From Methanosarcinaceae archaeon (GTDB lineage: Archaea; Halobacteriota; Methanosarcinia; Methanosarcinales; Methanosarcinaceae): 43,882 nt of DNA. Position 1 is the first letter of the stretch. The number at the start of each line of letters is the position of its first letter. The stretch spans positions 1 to 43,882 of the forward strand of contig JAUWQD010000020.1 of assembly GCA_030611265.1 (NCBI GenBank). The letters run 5' to 3'. The notes under the pieces were generated by a model that worked only from the letters and a program-made list of their open reading frames with translations, had not been told where the DNA came from and searched no databases. The translations under genes and the position numbers were made by a program. Shown here one piece after another: positions 32,408-41,309 of the stretch.

Positions 32408-33224
32408 ACACCCTCCATCCTGCGGATAATATCCTCACAGCGATGAATATCGTAAGAGTGACAAGTATCAGTAAAACAGCGATCGGGCGTGATGCGGAAA
32501 GACCCTGTGACAAGTATCTGTCATATATCAGGGTCGGTCCGATCATTGGATAATATGCGATCATCACGACAGCGCCAAATTCACTGATAGCCCGCGCCCA
32601 GCACATGATCGATCCAATCAGGAGATGGCGGGAGGCAAGCGGAAGTGTTACAAATACGAATGCTTTCCAAAGCGGTGCTCCAAGGGAGCGCGCGGCGTTC
32701 TCAAGTTTAGGGTCAACACTTTTGAACCCCTCACGCGCCGAGTTGGTCAGGTAAGGTGCAGATACGAATAACATGGCAACAACTATTCCGGGCATTGCGT
32801 CCCTGAACTGGATGTAGGGCTGCAACGGAGCACCGAGCAAACCATTTGCACCGAATACGGTAAGCAGCGCAATACCTGCTACCGTATGCGGAATTACCAC
32901 AGGCACGTCAAGCATGCTCTCAACAAATCGTTTCCCTGTAAAATTCTTTCTTGCAAGAATGTATGCCGTAGGCACGCCCAGTAACAAGGAGATCATTGTT
33001 GCAAGAAATCCTGCATACAATGAGAGGAATATGGATTTTAAAACAGGTTTACTCGATGCTGCATCCACAAGACCTGCAAAGTCGGTCAACACCTGACCGA
33101 TTATCATATTGGCAATAACCACAAAAACAAAAAGCAACAAAACCAGCGACAAAAAGTAAAACAGCAACATCAAGGGGTCAGCCCTTTTGATGATCGCTGG
33201 TTTTTGCTTTATTAAGATCCCCAT
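32394..33224 (-). CDS. wtpB: Tungstate/molybdate ABC transporter permease
   Basis: 276 aa, about six membrane helices. The coupling-loop signature for binding ATPases is ENAARSLGAPLWKAFVFVTLPLA near residues 180-202, and the core TLIYDRYLSQG follows. It forms the homodimeric channel of the transporter. SD GGAG precedes the ATG by about 6 nt. It lies 14 bp after wtpA and overlaps wtpC, so expression is coupled. Confidence 0.93.
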   Translation of the reverse strand: MGILIKQKPAIIKRADPLMLLFYFLSLVLLLFVFVVIANMIIGQVLTDFAGLVDAASSKPVLKSIFLSLYAGFLATMISLLLGVPTAYILARKNFTGKRFVESMLDVPVVIPHTVAGIALLTVFGANGLLGAPLQPYIQFRDAMPGIVVAMLFVSAPYLTNSAREGFKSVDPKLENAARSLGAPLWKAFVFVTLPLASRHLLIGSIMCWARAISEFGAVVMIAYYPMIGPTLIYDRYLSQGLSASRPIAVLLILVTLTIFIAVRILSAGWRVYDRD

Positions 33225-33238
33225 ATTACTCCATATTG

Positions 33239-34411
<1,173 letters not shown>

Positions 34412-34475
34412 TCAGCACCAACTAACAGAATACAAAATACAAATGTAAAAATGTTCTTATTTATGGCGAGATGCG

Positions 34476-34488
34476 CCGCCTACGGCGG
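34476..34488. repeat. Short GC palindrome (CCGCC family), copy 5
   Basis: CCGCC, TAC, GGCGG, ending one base from the stop codon of the NatA-like gene (34490). The position directly after a stop suggests a transcription or mRNA-end role. Confidence 0.65.
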
Positions 34489-34489
34489 T

Positions 34490-35407
34490 TCATTCCCCGG
34501 AATACACCCTGACACCAGACTCAAACCCCATCAATTCCAAAAAGATATCCTCCAGCGTGGGCTCAATTGTCCGCATCTCGATAATATCCCCGCCTTTGGA
34601 TACCACCCATTTTGTGGCAACATTCACAACATCAATGTCATCGGTCGAGATAACATAATGTCCATCCGCTTCCTCAATGTCAGCACCGGTAAAATCACTC
34701 ACATCATCAACCATAAATTCAACAAGATATGACGTGTGCCCGAACTCCTTCCGTATCTCATCCATCGTACCAAGAGTTGTTATTTTCCCGTCTTTCATGA
34801 TCAGGATACGGTCGCACATCGATTCCACCTGATAGAGATTATGAGCGCTAAACAGGATAGTTTTACCCGTCTCCTTTAGCGAGGCGATGTAATCAATAAT
34901 ATATTTCGAGGTCATTGGGTCAAGCCCTGATGCAGGTTCGTCATATATCAGCACATCGGGATTATTGATAAGCGAGCGTGCGATCGCAACCTTTCTGCGC
35001 ATACCTTTGGACAGGTCACCTATCTTTTTCCCTTCGGAATTGAGGGCGAGGTCAAACAGCAGACCATTGATCCGCCTTATTGCACTCTTTTTATCGACAC
35101 CATACAGTTCTGCAAAGAACAGAAGGTAATCATCAACCAGCATGCTCTCATAAAGCGGAGATTCTTCCGGCAGGAATCCGAGGAATGATTTTATCTTAAC
35201 AGGTTCTTTTTCGAGGTCAAGTCCATTGATCGTAATCGTTCCCGCACTAGGCCGTATGAGACCGCTTATCATCTTGAGAGTTGTGGTCTTTCCGGCACCA
35301 TTCGGACCGACAATACCGAATATCTCACCCTTGTTAACAGAAAAATCCAGACCGTCAACAGCCGTGAATTTTTCGTACTCTTTTCGTAATCCGACTACTT
35401 CGATCAT
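34490..35407 (-). CDS. ABC-2 type transporter ATP-binding protein (NatA-like)
   Basis: 305 aa. Walker A GPNGAGKTT near 35, Q loop LGFLPEESPLYESM, signature LSKGMRRKVAIARSL near 136, Walker B VLIYDEPASGLDP near 155 and switch FSAHNLYQVE. The C-terminal part (from about 215) is the extra domain of NatA/CcmA-type ATPases. It would power the two permeases at 36424 and 38225, which are encoded on the other strand beyond the MscS gene. The start ATG is at 35407. The gap 35408-35536 holds no gene. Confidence 0.92.
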   Translation of the reverse strand: MIEVVGLRKEYEKFTAVDGLDFSVNKGEIFGIVGPNGAGKTTTLKMISGLIRPSAGTITINGLDLEKEPVKIKSFLGFLPEESPLYESMLVDDYLLFFAELYGVDKKSAIRRINGLLFDLALNSEGKKIGDLSKGMRRKVAIARSLINNPDVLIYDEPASGLDPMTSKYIIDYIASLKETGKTILFSAHNLYQVESMCDRILIMKDGKITTLGTMDEIRKEFGHTSYLVEFMVDDVSDFTGADIEEADGHYVISTDDIDVVNVATKWVVSKGGDIIEMRTIEPTLEDIFLELMGFESGVRVYSGE

Positions 35408-35536
35408 GATAATAAACCTAAACCTAACATTAAAATGAGCATTATGATTTATAACACTGATGAATAGTTAAAAAATAATGAAAAAATAAAATAATTGGAC
35501 GATCCCCTCACAATCGCCCAAAACACAAATACAGCA

Positions 35537-36352
35537 TCACTCATTCTTCATATGAACATCCACCTGCGGATATGGGATTTCCACGCCTTCCTTCTTGAAA
35601 GCCTCAAAAATGCCATTGGTGATCTCGCCTTTGACAGTCCAGTAATCCTCAGTCTTGGCCCATGGCCTGAGCTGGAAGTTTACTGACGAATCTGCAAGTT
35701 CCGTAGTCACGATGCCGGGTGCAGGATCGCTTAACACTAACGGATTGTTCTTCATAAGGTCAAGTGCCACCTGGATCGGCTTGCTCAGGTCGGAATCATA
35801 ACTTACACCAACATTGACATCAACCCTTCTTGTAGGCATTCGTGTAGCATTGACAATAGGACTTCCCCATACCAGTTTATTTGGAATGGTGATGTATTTG
35901 TTGTCAGGGGTAAGCAGTTCGGTTGCCAGAATACCAACCGCAGTAACAGTACCACTTGAACCATTGACCTTCACGTATTCATCTTTGTCAATTGGTCGAA
36001 GACTGGCAATCCAAACCCCTGCAGCCATATTCGAAAGGGAATCCTGCATCCCGAATCCAAGCACCAGTCCCAGAACCGCTGACAGGCTGATCATCATCGA
36101 ACCTACAGCAAATCCAAGTGCTCCTATGAATGCAAGAATTACTACAACATACAATAAAGCAGTCAGGAACCTTGATAAGAACTCAACAATAAGTTCCGGA
36201 AGTTTTGTCTTATTCAGTCCATTCCTGAACATGGAAACTACTATCTTCACTAATATGAATCCTGCAACCAGGACGATCAGTGCAAACAACACTTTAGACA
36301 CAGCCATACTTGTATATGGTATGGTCTGCGACAATATGCTCAAATCAAGCAC
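35537..36352 (-). CDS. Small-conductance mechanosensitive channel (MscS family)
   Basis: 271 aa. Three N-terminal helices, the last being the pore helix LVLGFGMQDSLSNMAAGVWIA, then the beta domain with DEYVKVNGSSGTVTAVGILATELLTPDNKYITIPN and the C-terminal alpha/beta domain. This is the minimal MscS form that releases solutes on hypo-osmotic shock. The start is GTG, with GGAGG about 8 nt upstream. It shares an intergenic region with the divergent ABC permease. Confidence 0.94.
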   Translation of the reverse strand: MLDLSILSQTIPYTSMAVSKVLFALIVLVAGFILVKIVVSMFRNGLNKTKLPELIVEFLSRFLTALLYVVVILAFIGALGFAVGSMMISLSAVLGLVLGFGMQDSLSNMAAGVWIASLRPIDKDEYVKVNGSSGTVTAVGILATELLTPDNKYITIPNKLVWGSPIVNATRMPTRRVDVNVGVSYDSDLSKPIQVALDLMKNNPLVLSDPAPGIVTTELADSSVNFQLRPWAKTEDYWTVKGEITNGIFEAFKKEGVEIPYPQVDVHMKNE

Positions 36353-36423
36353 TTAACAACCTCCTATTTCAAATTCAAAATTTACAATTAAGAATTAATA
36401 AGATTGACATCATAATAAATATT

Positions 36424-38232
36424 ATGGCTGGCTGGGTTACGATAGCAAAGTGGGAGTTCTTCCGCTCAAAATTGAAATTCGACGCACGTTCATTGATATT
36501 GTTATCCGCATCCCTGCTATTTTTGATTGCCGCATCATATTTTGCGGCGCAGACCGGCATGAACATGAATAACGACATGTATCGTGTGGCACTGACCAAT
36601 CCTGCTCTTGAACCTGTACTTGGTATTGACCAGAGGTTCAATGTCATGACCGTTGACGTGAATACGGCAAGTAACATGTATGTAGACGATGCCGACCTTG
36701 TGATCATCGACCCGAATGTATTCAGGGCGGATACACAAAAATCTGCGTCCGCTTCCGAAGCATTGAAAAGTACACTGAAAAATTATCGTGAAGGCGTTCT
36801 CACTTCCTATAACGACATCAACAACTCCCATCCGGTATGGATAACAGTACACTACCTCGAACGCCCTGAGGCTTTTCAGGTATTGAGCGGTGAGCGCCGG
36901 ACGGCTGCAGAGGAAGAAACTGTAACTACTCAGTTGAGCCAGGAAGAGGTCGAAGCCGCTGCAACCGGAAGACCGGCAGGAGAAGTTGGAGCCGAAGCCA
37001 CACCATCACCACCGCAAACAGCGGAAGAATTCCAGGCTATACAGAGACATAACCTGTTCGAAAAACAGACAATTGCAACCCCGTCCCATTTTGCACCACC
37101 GATCCCGTTCACAGCGATACTGTACTCATTCATGTTCATTTTCCCGATATATTTCGTATCCCAATTCTACTCATCCAGTATCATGGATGAACGTACAAAC
37201 AAAAAGTGTGAACTCGTACTTGTCGCACCACTTCGCGGTGCGGATATCGTGATCGGCAAAACCGTACCCTACATCCTTGCCACAATGGTGATCATAGCCA
37301 TTGTCACCACCTATATCAAGGGACTGCCCACTGACATCGTGACGATCAAAAGCAGTTTGTTGATACTTGCAACTATGTTCCCGATCGTGTTACTGTTTTT
37401 CGCATTCTCATTCATCTCCGCGATCCTGTCACGGAGTTTCAAGGAACTCACCTTTGCGATGGTCTTTTTGTCAGTTGTAGTATCAGGATATTTGTTCTTC
37501 CCTGCCATGTTCGCAAACGTACATGCAATAAGTACCATCTCACCAATGACACTTATTGTACTGCTCATTGAAGGCGAAACAATCAACATGAGTGAATATA
37601 TTTTCTCAACCCTGCCATTTTACTTTGTAGGACTTTCAGTCTACGTTTTTGGCACTTACATCTTCAGGGAAGAGGATCTGTTTACCCAAAAACCAATAAC
37701 GCAAAAACTTCTGGATTGCGTTGAGATTTTCATGTCAAAACCTTATGGTTCGGTATTCCTGCTGAGTATTATCTTCATTCCCTTCGTTTACATGGCTCAG
37801 TTGATGCTGATAGTCATGCTTTTTAACCTGCCTTTGCCCTACTCCGTCATTGTGATGATCGTGCTTGCCGCACTGATCGAAGAACTTGTAAAATCGATTG
37901 GCATATACACCCTGTTCAAGAGAAAAATGGTCTCACCCACCCTGAAAAATGCCGCCACACTTGCCATACTGGCAGGTGCGGGGTTTTTTGCAGGCGAGAA
38001 GTTACTGGTTATCATAACACTGGCTCCGATCGCCACATCGGTTTTCGGTTCTGTCATGACTATGGGTACATTGTTACTCATACCGCTTATGGTGCACATC
38101 ACAGGCGTGATGGTCGTATCACTTGGAATGTACGCCATCAGTCCCAGATGGTACCTGCCTTTTGTTTTGTTTGCAAGTATCCTGCATGGGTTATACAATT
38201 TATTCATCCTGAGGGGGATTCTGTTTGGCTAA
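36424..38232 (+). CDS. ABC-2 permease fused to a PrsW/CPBP-like membrane protease domain
   Basis: 602 aa. Residues about 1-400 are an ABC-2 permease: helix LILLSASLLFLIAASYF, an extracellular loop to about 210 with a low-complexity Glu/Ala/Pro stretch, then five helices with YSSSIMDERTNKKCELVLVAPLRGADIVIGK, the usual ABC-2 block. Residues about 440-602 add helices carrying intramembrane glutamic-protease motifs: EELVK at 486-490, FFAGE at 521-525, H558 and HGLYN at 588-592. That matches the PrsW/CPBP pattern (EExxK, FxxxE, H, HxxxN). Such proteases cut regulators or prenylated peptides. The ATG at 36424 begins the permease; upstream codons look non-coding. The stop overlaps the next gene by 8 bp. 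Confidence 0.88.
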   Translation: MAGWVTIAKWEFFRSKLKFDARSLILLSASLLFLIAASYFAAQTGMNMNNDMYRVALTNPALEPVLGIDQRFNVMTVDVNTASNMYVDDADLVIIDPNVFRADTQKSASASEALKSTLKNYREGVLTSYNDINNSHPVWITVHYLERPEAFQVLSGERRTAAEEETVTTQLSQEEVEAAATGRPAGEVGAEATPSPPQTAEEFQAIQRHNLFEKQTIATPSHFAPPIPFTAILYSFMFIFPIYFVSQFYSSSIMDERTNKKCELVLVAPLRGADIVIGKTVPYILATMVIIAIVTTYIKGLPTDIVTIKSSLLILATMFPIVLLFFAFSFISAILSRSFKELTFAMVFLSVVVSGYLFFPAMFANVHAISTISPMTLIVLLIEGETINMSEYIFSTLPFYFVGLSVYVFGTYIFREEDLFTQKPITQKLLDCVEIFMSKPYGSVFLLSIIFIPFVYMAQLMLIVMLFNLPLPYSVIVMIVLAALIEELVKSIGIYTLFKRKMVSPTLKNAATLAILAGAGFFAGEKLLVIITLAPIATSVFGSVMTMGTLLLIPLMVHITGVMVVSLGMYAISPRWYLPFVLFASILHGLYNLFILRGILFG

Positions 38233-39325
38233 ACAAAAATCCAATATGACGCTGTCACCCCGCATTGTGATGCTTATTGCAAAAAAGGAATACCGCGAGG
38301 TCATGCATGAGAGAACATTCATTCTTTCGGTGTTGATCCAGTTATTCATTGCATCGTTCTCCACATTCCTCGTTATCGGGTTAACATCATTCTACGACCC
38401 GACAGCCCTTGGTGAACTTGATATGGGAAGTACGAAGATCGCTGTTGTTGGCAGTGATGAGAGTGAATTGTACCTGTTGCTGCAAAATAGTGATCTTGCC
38501 CCGATCTTGTATGGCGGGTTCTCTGATGCATATACTGCATTCTATGATCGCAAGGTCGATGCTATCCTGATAATCCCTGATGAACCACCTGACGGATACG
38601 AAACTTTGGATATTGATATCTATCTACCCAGATCTGACCTTAAGGCAACACTTGTTTCTTTGCAACTGAAAGAACCACTTGAGAAGTTTGAGCAGAGCGT
38701 GCGTGACATCAGGACAAAACGACTTTCGGGATATACCCCCCTGAATCTCAATATTGTCGAAAGACCGACAAAGACTTCGTCAACGTATTTTGAGTTCTTG
38801 TATGTCGCACTACTTCCACTGCTGGTGTTCACCCCTGCTTTCATATCAGGCGGTCTTGTTGTCGATTTTATTACAGAGGAGTTTGAGCGCAAAACTCTTG
38901 ACCTTTTGCTGGTCTCGCCTATATCGTTGCTTGATGTGGTTAGCGGAAAAGTGCTGCTCGCCACAATTATCGCACCTGTTCAGGCGTTCACATGGATACT
39001 GCTGTTGATGATGAACGGGATTATGATACACAATGTTATTACGATACTGTTCCTTGTTCTGGTCACTGCAATGATACTTGTCACTTTCAGCGGCATTATA
39101 TCGGTCATGTTCAAAGAACGCGGAATGGCACAGTTATTCTATTCACTGGTATTGATCTTCCTGTTCATGATCTCATATCTTTTCACAAATTCCCCAATGA
39201 ATCTTGTTACTCGCCTCTCCATCCAGAGCATCGGAGGTTTGGAAACTGTGATATGGCTTGGAGGGTACTCACTTTTGGCTGTGGTTCTGTATGGAGGGTT
39301 GCTCAGGGTTGTGGAAGGTGAGTGA
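38225..39325 (+). CDS. ABC-2 type permease (NatB-like)
   Basis: 366 aa. One N-terminal helix (FILSVLIQLFIASFSTFLVI), an external domain to about 190 and five helices with FITEEFERKTLDLLLVSPISLLDVVSGKVL, the ABC-2 signature region. It should pair with the fused permease and the NatA-like ATPase as an exporter. The start is TTG, with GAGGGGG 6-8 nt upstream inside the previous gene. The last 51 codons and 60 bp of 3' flank are repeated at 40806-41022 with about 90% identity, so the 3' end of this gene is a recombination or integration point. Confidence 0.92.
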   Translation: MAKQKSNMTLSPRIVMLIAKKEYREVMHERTFILSVLIQLFIASFSTFLVIGLTSFYDPTALGELDMGSTKIAVVGSDESELYLLLQNSDLAPILYGGFSDAYTAFYDRKVDAILIIPDEPPDGYETLDIDIYLPRSDLKATLVSLQLKEPLEKFEQSVRDIRTKRLSGYTPLNLNIVERPTKTSSTYFEFLYVALLPLLVFTPAFISGGLVVDFITEEFERKTLDLLLVSPISLLDVVSGKVLLATIIAPVQAFTWILLLMMNGIMIHNVITILFLVLVTAMILVTFSGIISVMFKERGMAQLFYSLVLIFLFMISYLFTNSPMNLVTRLSIQSIGGLETVIWLGGYSLLAVVLYGGLLRVVEGE

Positions 39326-39385
39326 AATAGTTGGAAGGATAATTATTGTTATAAATCGTGCATGATAGGAAATTGTGTTGCTTTT
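39169..39385 (+). repeat. 217-bp direct repeat, copy 1 (3' end of permease gene)
   Basis: 217 bp aligned without gaps to 40806-41022, with 22 differences by hand count. 18 fall in the coding part and 4 just after the stop; the last 45 bp (39341-39385) are identical. The repeat covers the last 51 codons, the stop and 60 bp of flank. Confidence 0.92.
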
Positions 39386-39449
39386 GATTGATTCTATGTT
39401 AAGTCCTGAATTATCCCTCACTAGTATCATTTATTGAGGTTTCTTGTAG

Positions 39450-39571
39450 TATACAATTTATAGAATTGTATAGTGCGAGTAAATCTAAGCGTCAGCGAAG
39501 ATTTTCTCGTAGTATATAATTTATAGAATTATATAGTTTGAGTTAAATCGACCGAAGGGAGATTTTTCTCA
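39450..39571. repeat. Duplicated hairpin unit with compensatory changes
   Basis: Two 63-bp units. Each has an AT-rich hairpin: TATACAATT/AATTGTATA around TATAG at 39450-39472, and TATATAATT/AATTATATA around the same TATAG loop at 39513-39535. One C-G pair in the first is T-A in the second. Each is followed by a second hairpin: CGAG-T-AAATCT with AGATTT-T-CTCG (39476-39509) and a looser TGAG/AAATC with GATTT/CTCA (39539-39571), the last overlapping the BRO stop codon. Paired changes in both arms indicate selection for structure. Confidence 0.8.
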
Positions 39572-40414
39572 ATCAAACTGAATTTGTTTCTTCCTTATTT
39601 GCGCCTCGGGCAATTCATTATAATTGGTTTTTGTTGATACTTTTGTTCCTGATTTTTCTTCGAGCTCTTTTCTGGCGTTTCCTGCAATGGTTCCGCCTTC
39701 ATTAGCAGCTTTTTTATTTTCAGGATATCCTTTTGCATCTTTCTTTTTTGCAATTTCTGTCGTTGATGCTTCGCCCAGCATAGTGAAAATCAGTTCGAGG
39801 TCGGTCATGTGATCGCGCAGGTTGTCTTTTGGTTTATCAAGCGCTTTAAAATTTTTATATTCAGAGGGAGTCATGCCGAATGTCGCTTTACTAATTTCAG
39901 CTGTCAATATAGCATACTCCAAATGTTCTTTCACGCCTCTTTTCTTCCATTCTTCAGTTAGTTCATCACGAACAGCGATACCTCTTGCTCTCTTTTCAAT
40001 CCATTCGTCTGAATAGCCCTTTTGTTTGTAGATCTCACGCATACGCTTTGTTGCGAGTTCCGGATTTTCGATCTCTTCAAGCCGCTCATAACCGACCTTT
40101 GCAAGCCAGCGTTTGAAAGGTTCCGCCTTGGGAGATGGGACAGATTGAATTATTCGCAAAAGACCTTCGGTATTGGCAACATCAGTATTATAAAATTTGC
40201 CATCAGCCGACTGTATTTTCAGTTGACTACAAATTGTAGTCAACTCGCAGTCATTCTTTTTAAGTCTGGTTTTAAGTACACTCCAATATTTTCTCGGGTT
40301 TGGACTGTCCGACAAAATCTCAATTACATCCACAATAGAAAAATACCATTTCTGGTTGTTTTCGTCCCATGCCCTACGGACTTTTTTATCCTGAAATAAA
40401 ATTAATTCATTCAT
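39569..40414 (-). CDS. BRO-N / DinD-like (prophage antirepressor family) protein
   Basis: 281 aa. The N-terminal about 110 residues are a BRO-N domain: KKVRRAWDENNQKWYFSIVD, then VIEILSDSPNPRKYWSVLK, then DVANTEGLLRIIQSVPSPKA. The rest (VGYERLEEIENPELATKRMR, and DELTEEWKKRG) is the helical partner domain seen in the longer archaeal/bacterial Bro-N proteins annotated DinD-like. These occur in viruses, prophages and mobile islands and bind DNA. GAGGT lies about 7 nt before the ATG, inside a 34-aa ORF whose TGA overlaps that ATG. The gene sits between two 217-bp direct repeats of the neighbouring permease gene, so it was probably brought in by a mobile element. Confidence 0.88.
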   Translation of the reverse strand: MNELILFQDKKVRRAWDENNQKWYFSIVDVIEILSDSPNPRKYWSVLKTRLKKNDCELTTICSQLKIQSADGKFYNTDVANTEGLLRIIQSVPSPKAEPFKRWLAKVGYERLEEIENPELATKRMREIYKQKGYSDEWIEKRARGIAVRDELTEEWKKRGVKEHLEYAILTAEISKATFGMTPSEYKNFKALDKPKDNLRDHMTDLELIFTMLGEASTTEIAKKKDAKGYPENKKAANEGGTIAGNARKELEEKSGTKVSTKTNYNELPEAQIRKKQIQFD

Positions 40415-40515
40415 ACGGAGACCTCTATAAGTTTTCCTTCAAATCCTTTTGCAGGATTGATTTTTATTGGTTTCGGCGGAAAGGTTGTCGAGTTTGCAGA
40501 TGAGCCGTTTTTCAT
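40411..40515 (-). CDS. Small 34-aa ORF coupled to the BRO-N gene
   Basis: 34 codons (begins MKNGSSANSTTFPPKPIKIN and ends LIEVSV). Its TGA overlaps the BRO ATG by four bases (ATGA), the usual sign of translational coupling. It carries the BRO SD inside its last codons. No SD is seen for itself. Proline-rich and unrecognised; it could be a small partner protein. Confidence 0.4.
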   Translation of the reverse strand: MKNGSSANSTTFPPKPIKINPAKGFEGKLIEVSV

Positions 40516-40776
40516 TTAATTTTTCTTAAACATAATTGTTTTTTTTGTATATATATCAAAGCCAAGCGGTGTGAAAGTGTTTGTCAACCTATAAAAAAAT
40601 CCACTGCATGTAATATTTGCTTGAAGGGCGGACGGCGCTTTCCAACATCCAGTTATTCCAAAAAGATCAAGGGGACTAAACGTCATCCACTCTAAACATA
40701 CCGTGTTGGTGAGTACAAGGTAATTCTGGACATACTTGACAATCGTCTTTTGATCATAGTTGTGGAAACGGAGCAT
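40516..40776 (-). CDS. Open frame of 86 codons, unrecognised
   Basis: The frame reads MLRFHNYDQKTIVKYVQNYL and later KAPSALQANITCSGFFY. It stays open upstream for about eleven more codons (PLIFPVYLAS) before a stop. No SD and no family match. It may be a decayed gene carried by the inserted segment, or chance. Confidence 0.25.
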   Translation of the reverse strand: MLRFHNYDQKTIVKYVQNYLVLTNTVCLEWMTFSPLDLFGITGCWKAPSALQANITCSGFFYRLTNTFTPLGFDIYTKKTIMFKKN

Positions 40777-40805
40777 CGAAGCAAGATATACCGGAAATAT
40801 TAATG

Positions 40806-41022
40806 GATCTCATATCTATTCACAAATTCCCCAATGAACCTTGTTACACGTCTCTCTATTCAGAGCATCGGGGGTCTGGAAACAGTGATATGGCTTGGGG
40901 GGTATTCGCTTTTAGCTGTGGTTTTGTATGGCGGGTTGCTTAAGGTTGTGGAAGGGGAGTGAGATAGTTGAAAGAAAAATTATTGTTATAAATCGTGCAT
41001 GATAGGAAATTGTGTTGCTTTT
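40806..41022 (+). repeat. 217-bp direct repeat, copy 2
   Basis: Partner of 39169-39385, same length with no gaps. The final 45 bp (40978-41022) are identical between copies. Beyond 41022 the two sequences are unrelated, which sets one edge of the inserted or duplicated segment. Confidence 0.92.
40807..40962 (+). pseudogene. 3' remnant of an ABC-2 permease gene
   Basis: 51 in-frame codons plus stop, encoding ISYLFTNSPMNLVTRLSI and ending GGLLKVVEGE. Against the intact gene, 17 of 18 nucleotide changes are silent and one gives Arg to Lys. There is no start or SD. This copy diverged while still under protein-level selection, and only later lost its 5' part. Confidence 0.88.
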
Positions 41023-41091
41023 AATGTATTTTTGATATTTCGTGTGAGTGAGTAATTTCTCAGTCAATAGTTCCTGTGATATTATATCCAT
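41023..41091 (-). pseudogene. Possible 5' end of a truncated gene
   Basis: ATG at 41091 has GAGG 7 nt upstream and opens codons with a protein-like pattern (MDIISQELLTEKLLTHTKY). The frame then runs antisense into the permease remnant at 41022, where it is no longer plausible. It may be a gene whose remainder was removed at the insertion edge. Confidence 0.25.
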
Positions 41092-41126
41092 GCTCAATCC
41101 TCTTATTTCGTCAGCAGTGGAGCGAA

Positions 41127-41146
41127 GGACACCCTCGCTGGTGTCC
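41127..41146. terminator. Hairpin within dispersed-repeat copy B region
   Basis: GGACACC and GGTGTCC form a 7-bp stem around CTCGCT. It lies inside the 29 bp present here but absent from the related sequence at 6003-6044. Confidence 0.5.
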
Positions 41147-41149
41147 GAG

Positions 41150-41185
41150 AGCGGAACGCTTCAGCTCAGCGCGTAGCGTACTAAT
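41150..41185. repeat. 36-bp dispersed repeat, copy B
   Basis: Identical over 36 bp to 6009-6044. The preceding shared CAGTGGAGCG lies at 41115-41124, separated here by the hairpin-forming insertion. Confidence 0.85.
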
Positions 41186-41205
41186 GAACAGATAAGTAGA
41201 ATCAA

Positions 41206-41255
41206 TTCGATATTTACGAGGGAGTCCCCCTCCCTCGTAAGTTAATCTAATCGAA
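41206..41255. terminator. Long stem-loop downstream of the dehydrogenase gene
   Basis: TTACGAGGGAG (41214-41224) and CTCCCTCGTAA (41230-41240) form a perfect 11-bp stem around TCCCC. TTCGAT and ATCGAA form an outer stem. It lies about 55 bp past the stop of the minus-strand dehydrogenase gene and probably terminates its transcript. Confidence 0.65.
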
Positions 41256-41272
41256 AGGTATAATAGTACGTT

Positions 41273-41294
41273 AATCCAAGCGGTAGCGCGGATT
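41273..41294. repeat. Third member of the AAGCG-loop hairpin family
   Basis: AATCC/GGATT stem around loop AAGCGGTAGCGC. The hairpin at 39481-39504 has AAATCT/AGATTT around AAGCGTCAGCGA. Loop pattern AAGCG-nn-AGCG is kept and the stem changes in a paired way. It lies just after the dehydrogenase stop (41310). Confidence 0.65.
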
Positions 41295-41309
41295 TTCTTG
41301 TTTTTTATT

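Noticed and set aside
35814-36356. 180-codon frame antisense to the MscS gene
   Set aside because: It mirrors the channel gene; composition (Ser/Thr/Pro-rich) is typical of an antisense shadow.
39326-40805. Complete integrative element
   Set aside because: No integrase, transposase or replication gene is visible between the direct repeats; only an inserted segment or remnant can be supported.
40912-41097. Complete 61-aa gene on the minus strand
   Set aside because: Beyond about residue 23 it is antisense to the permease remnant; only the first part could be genuine.
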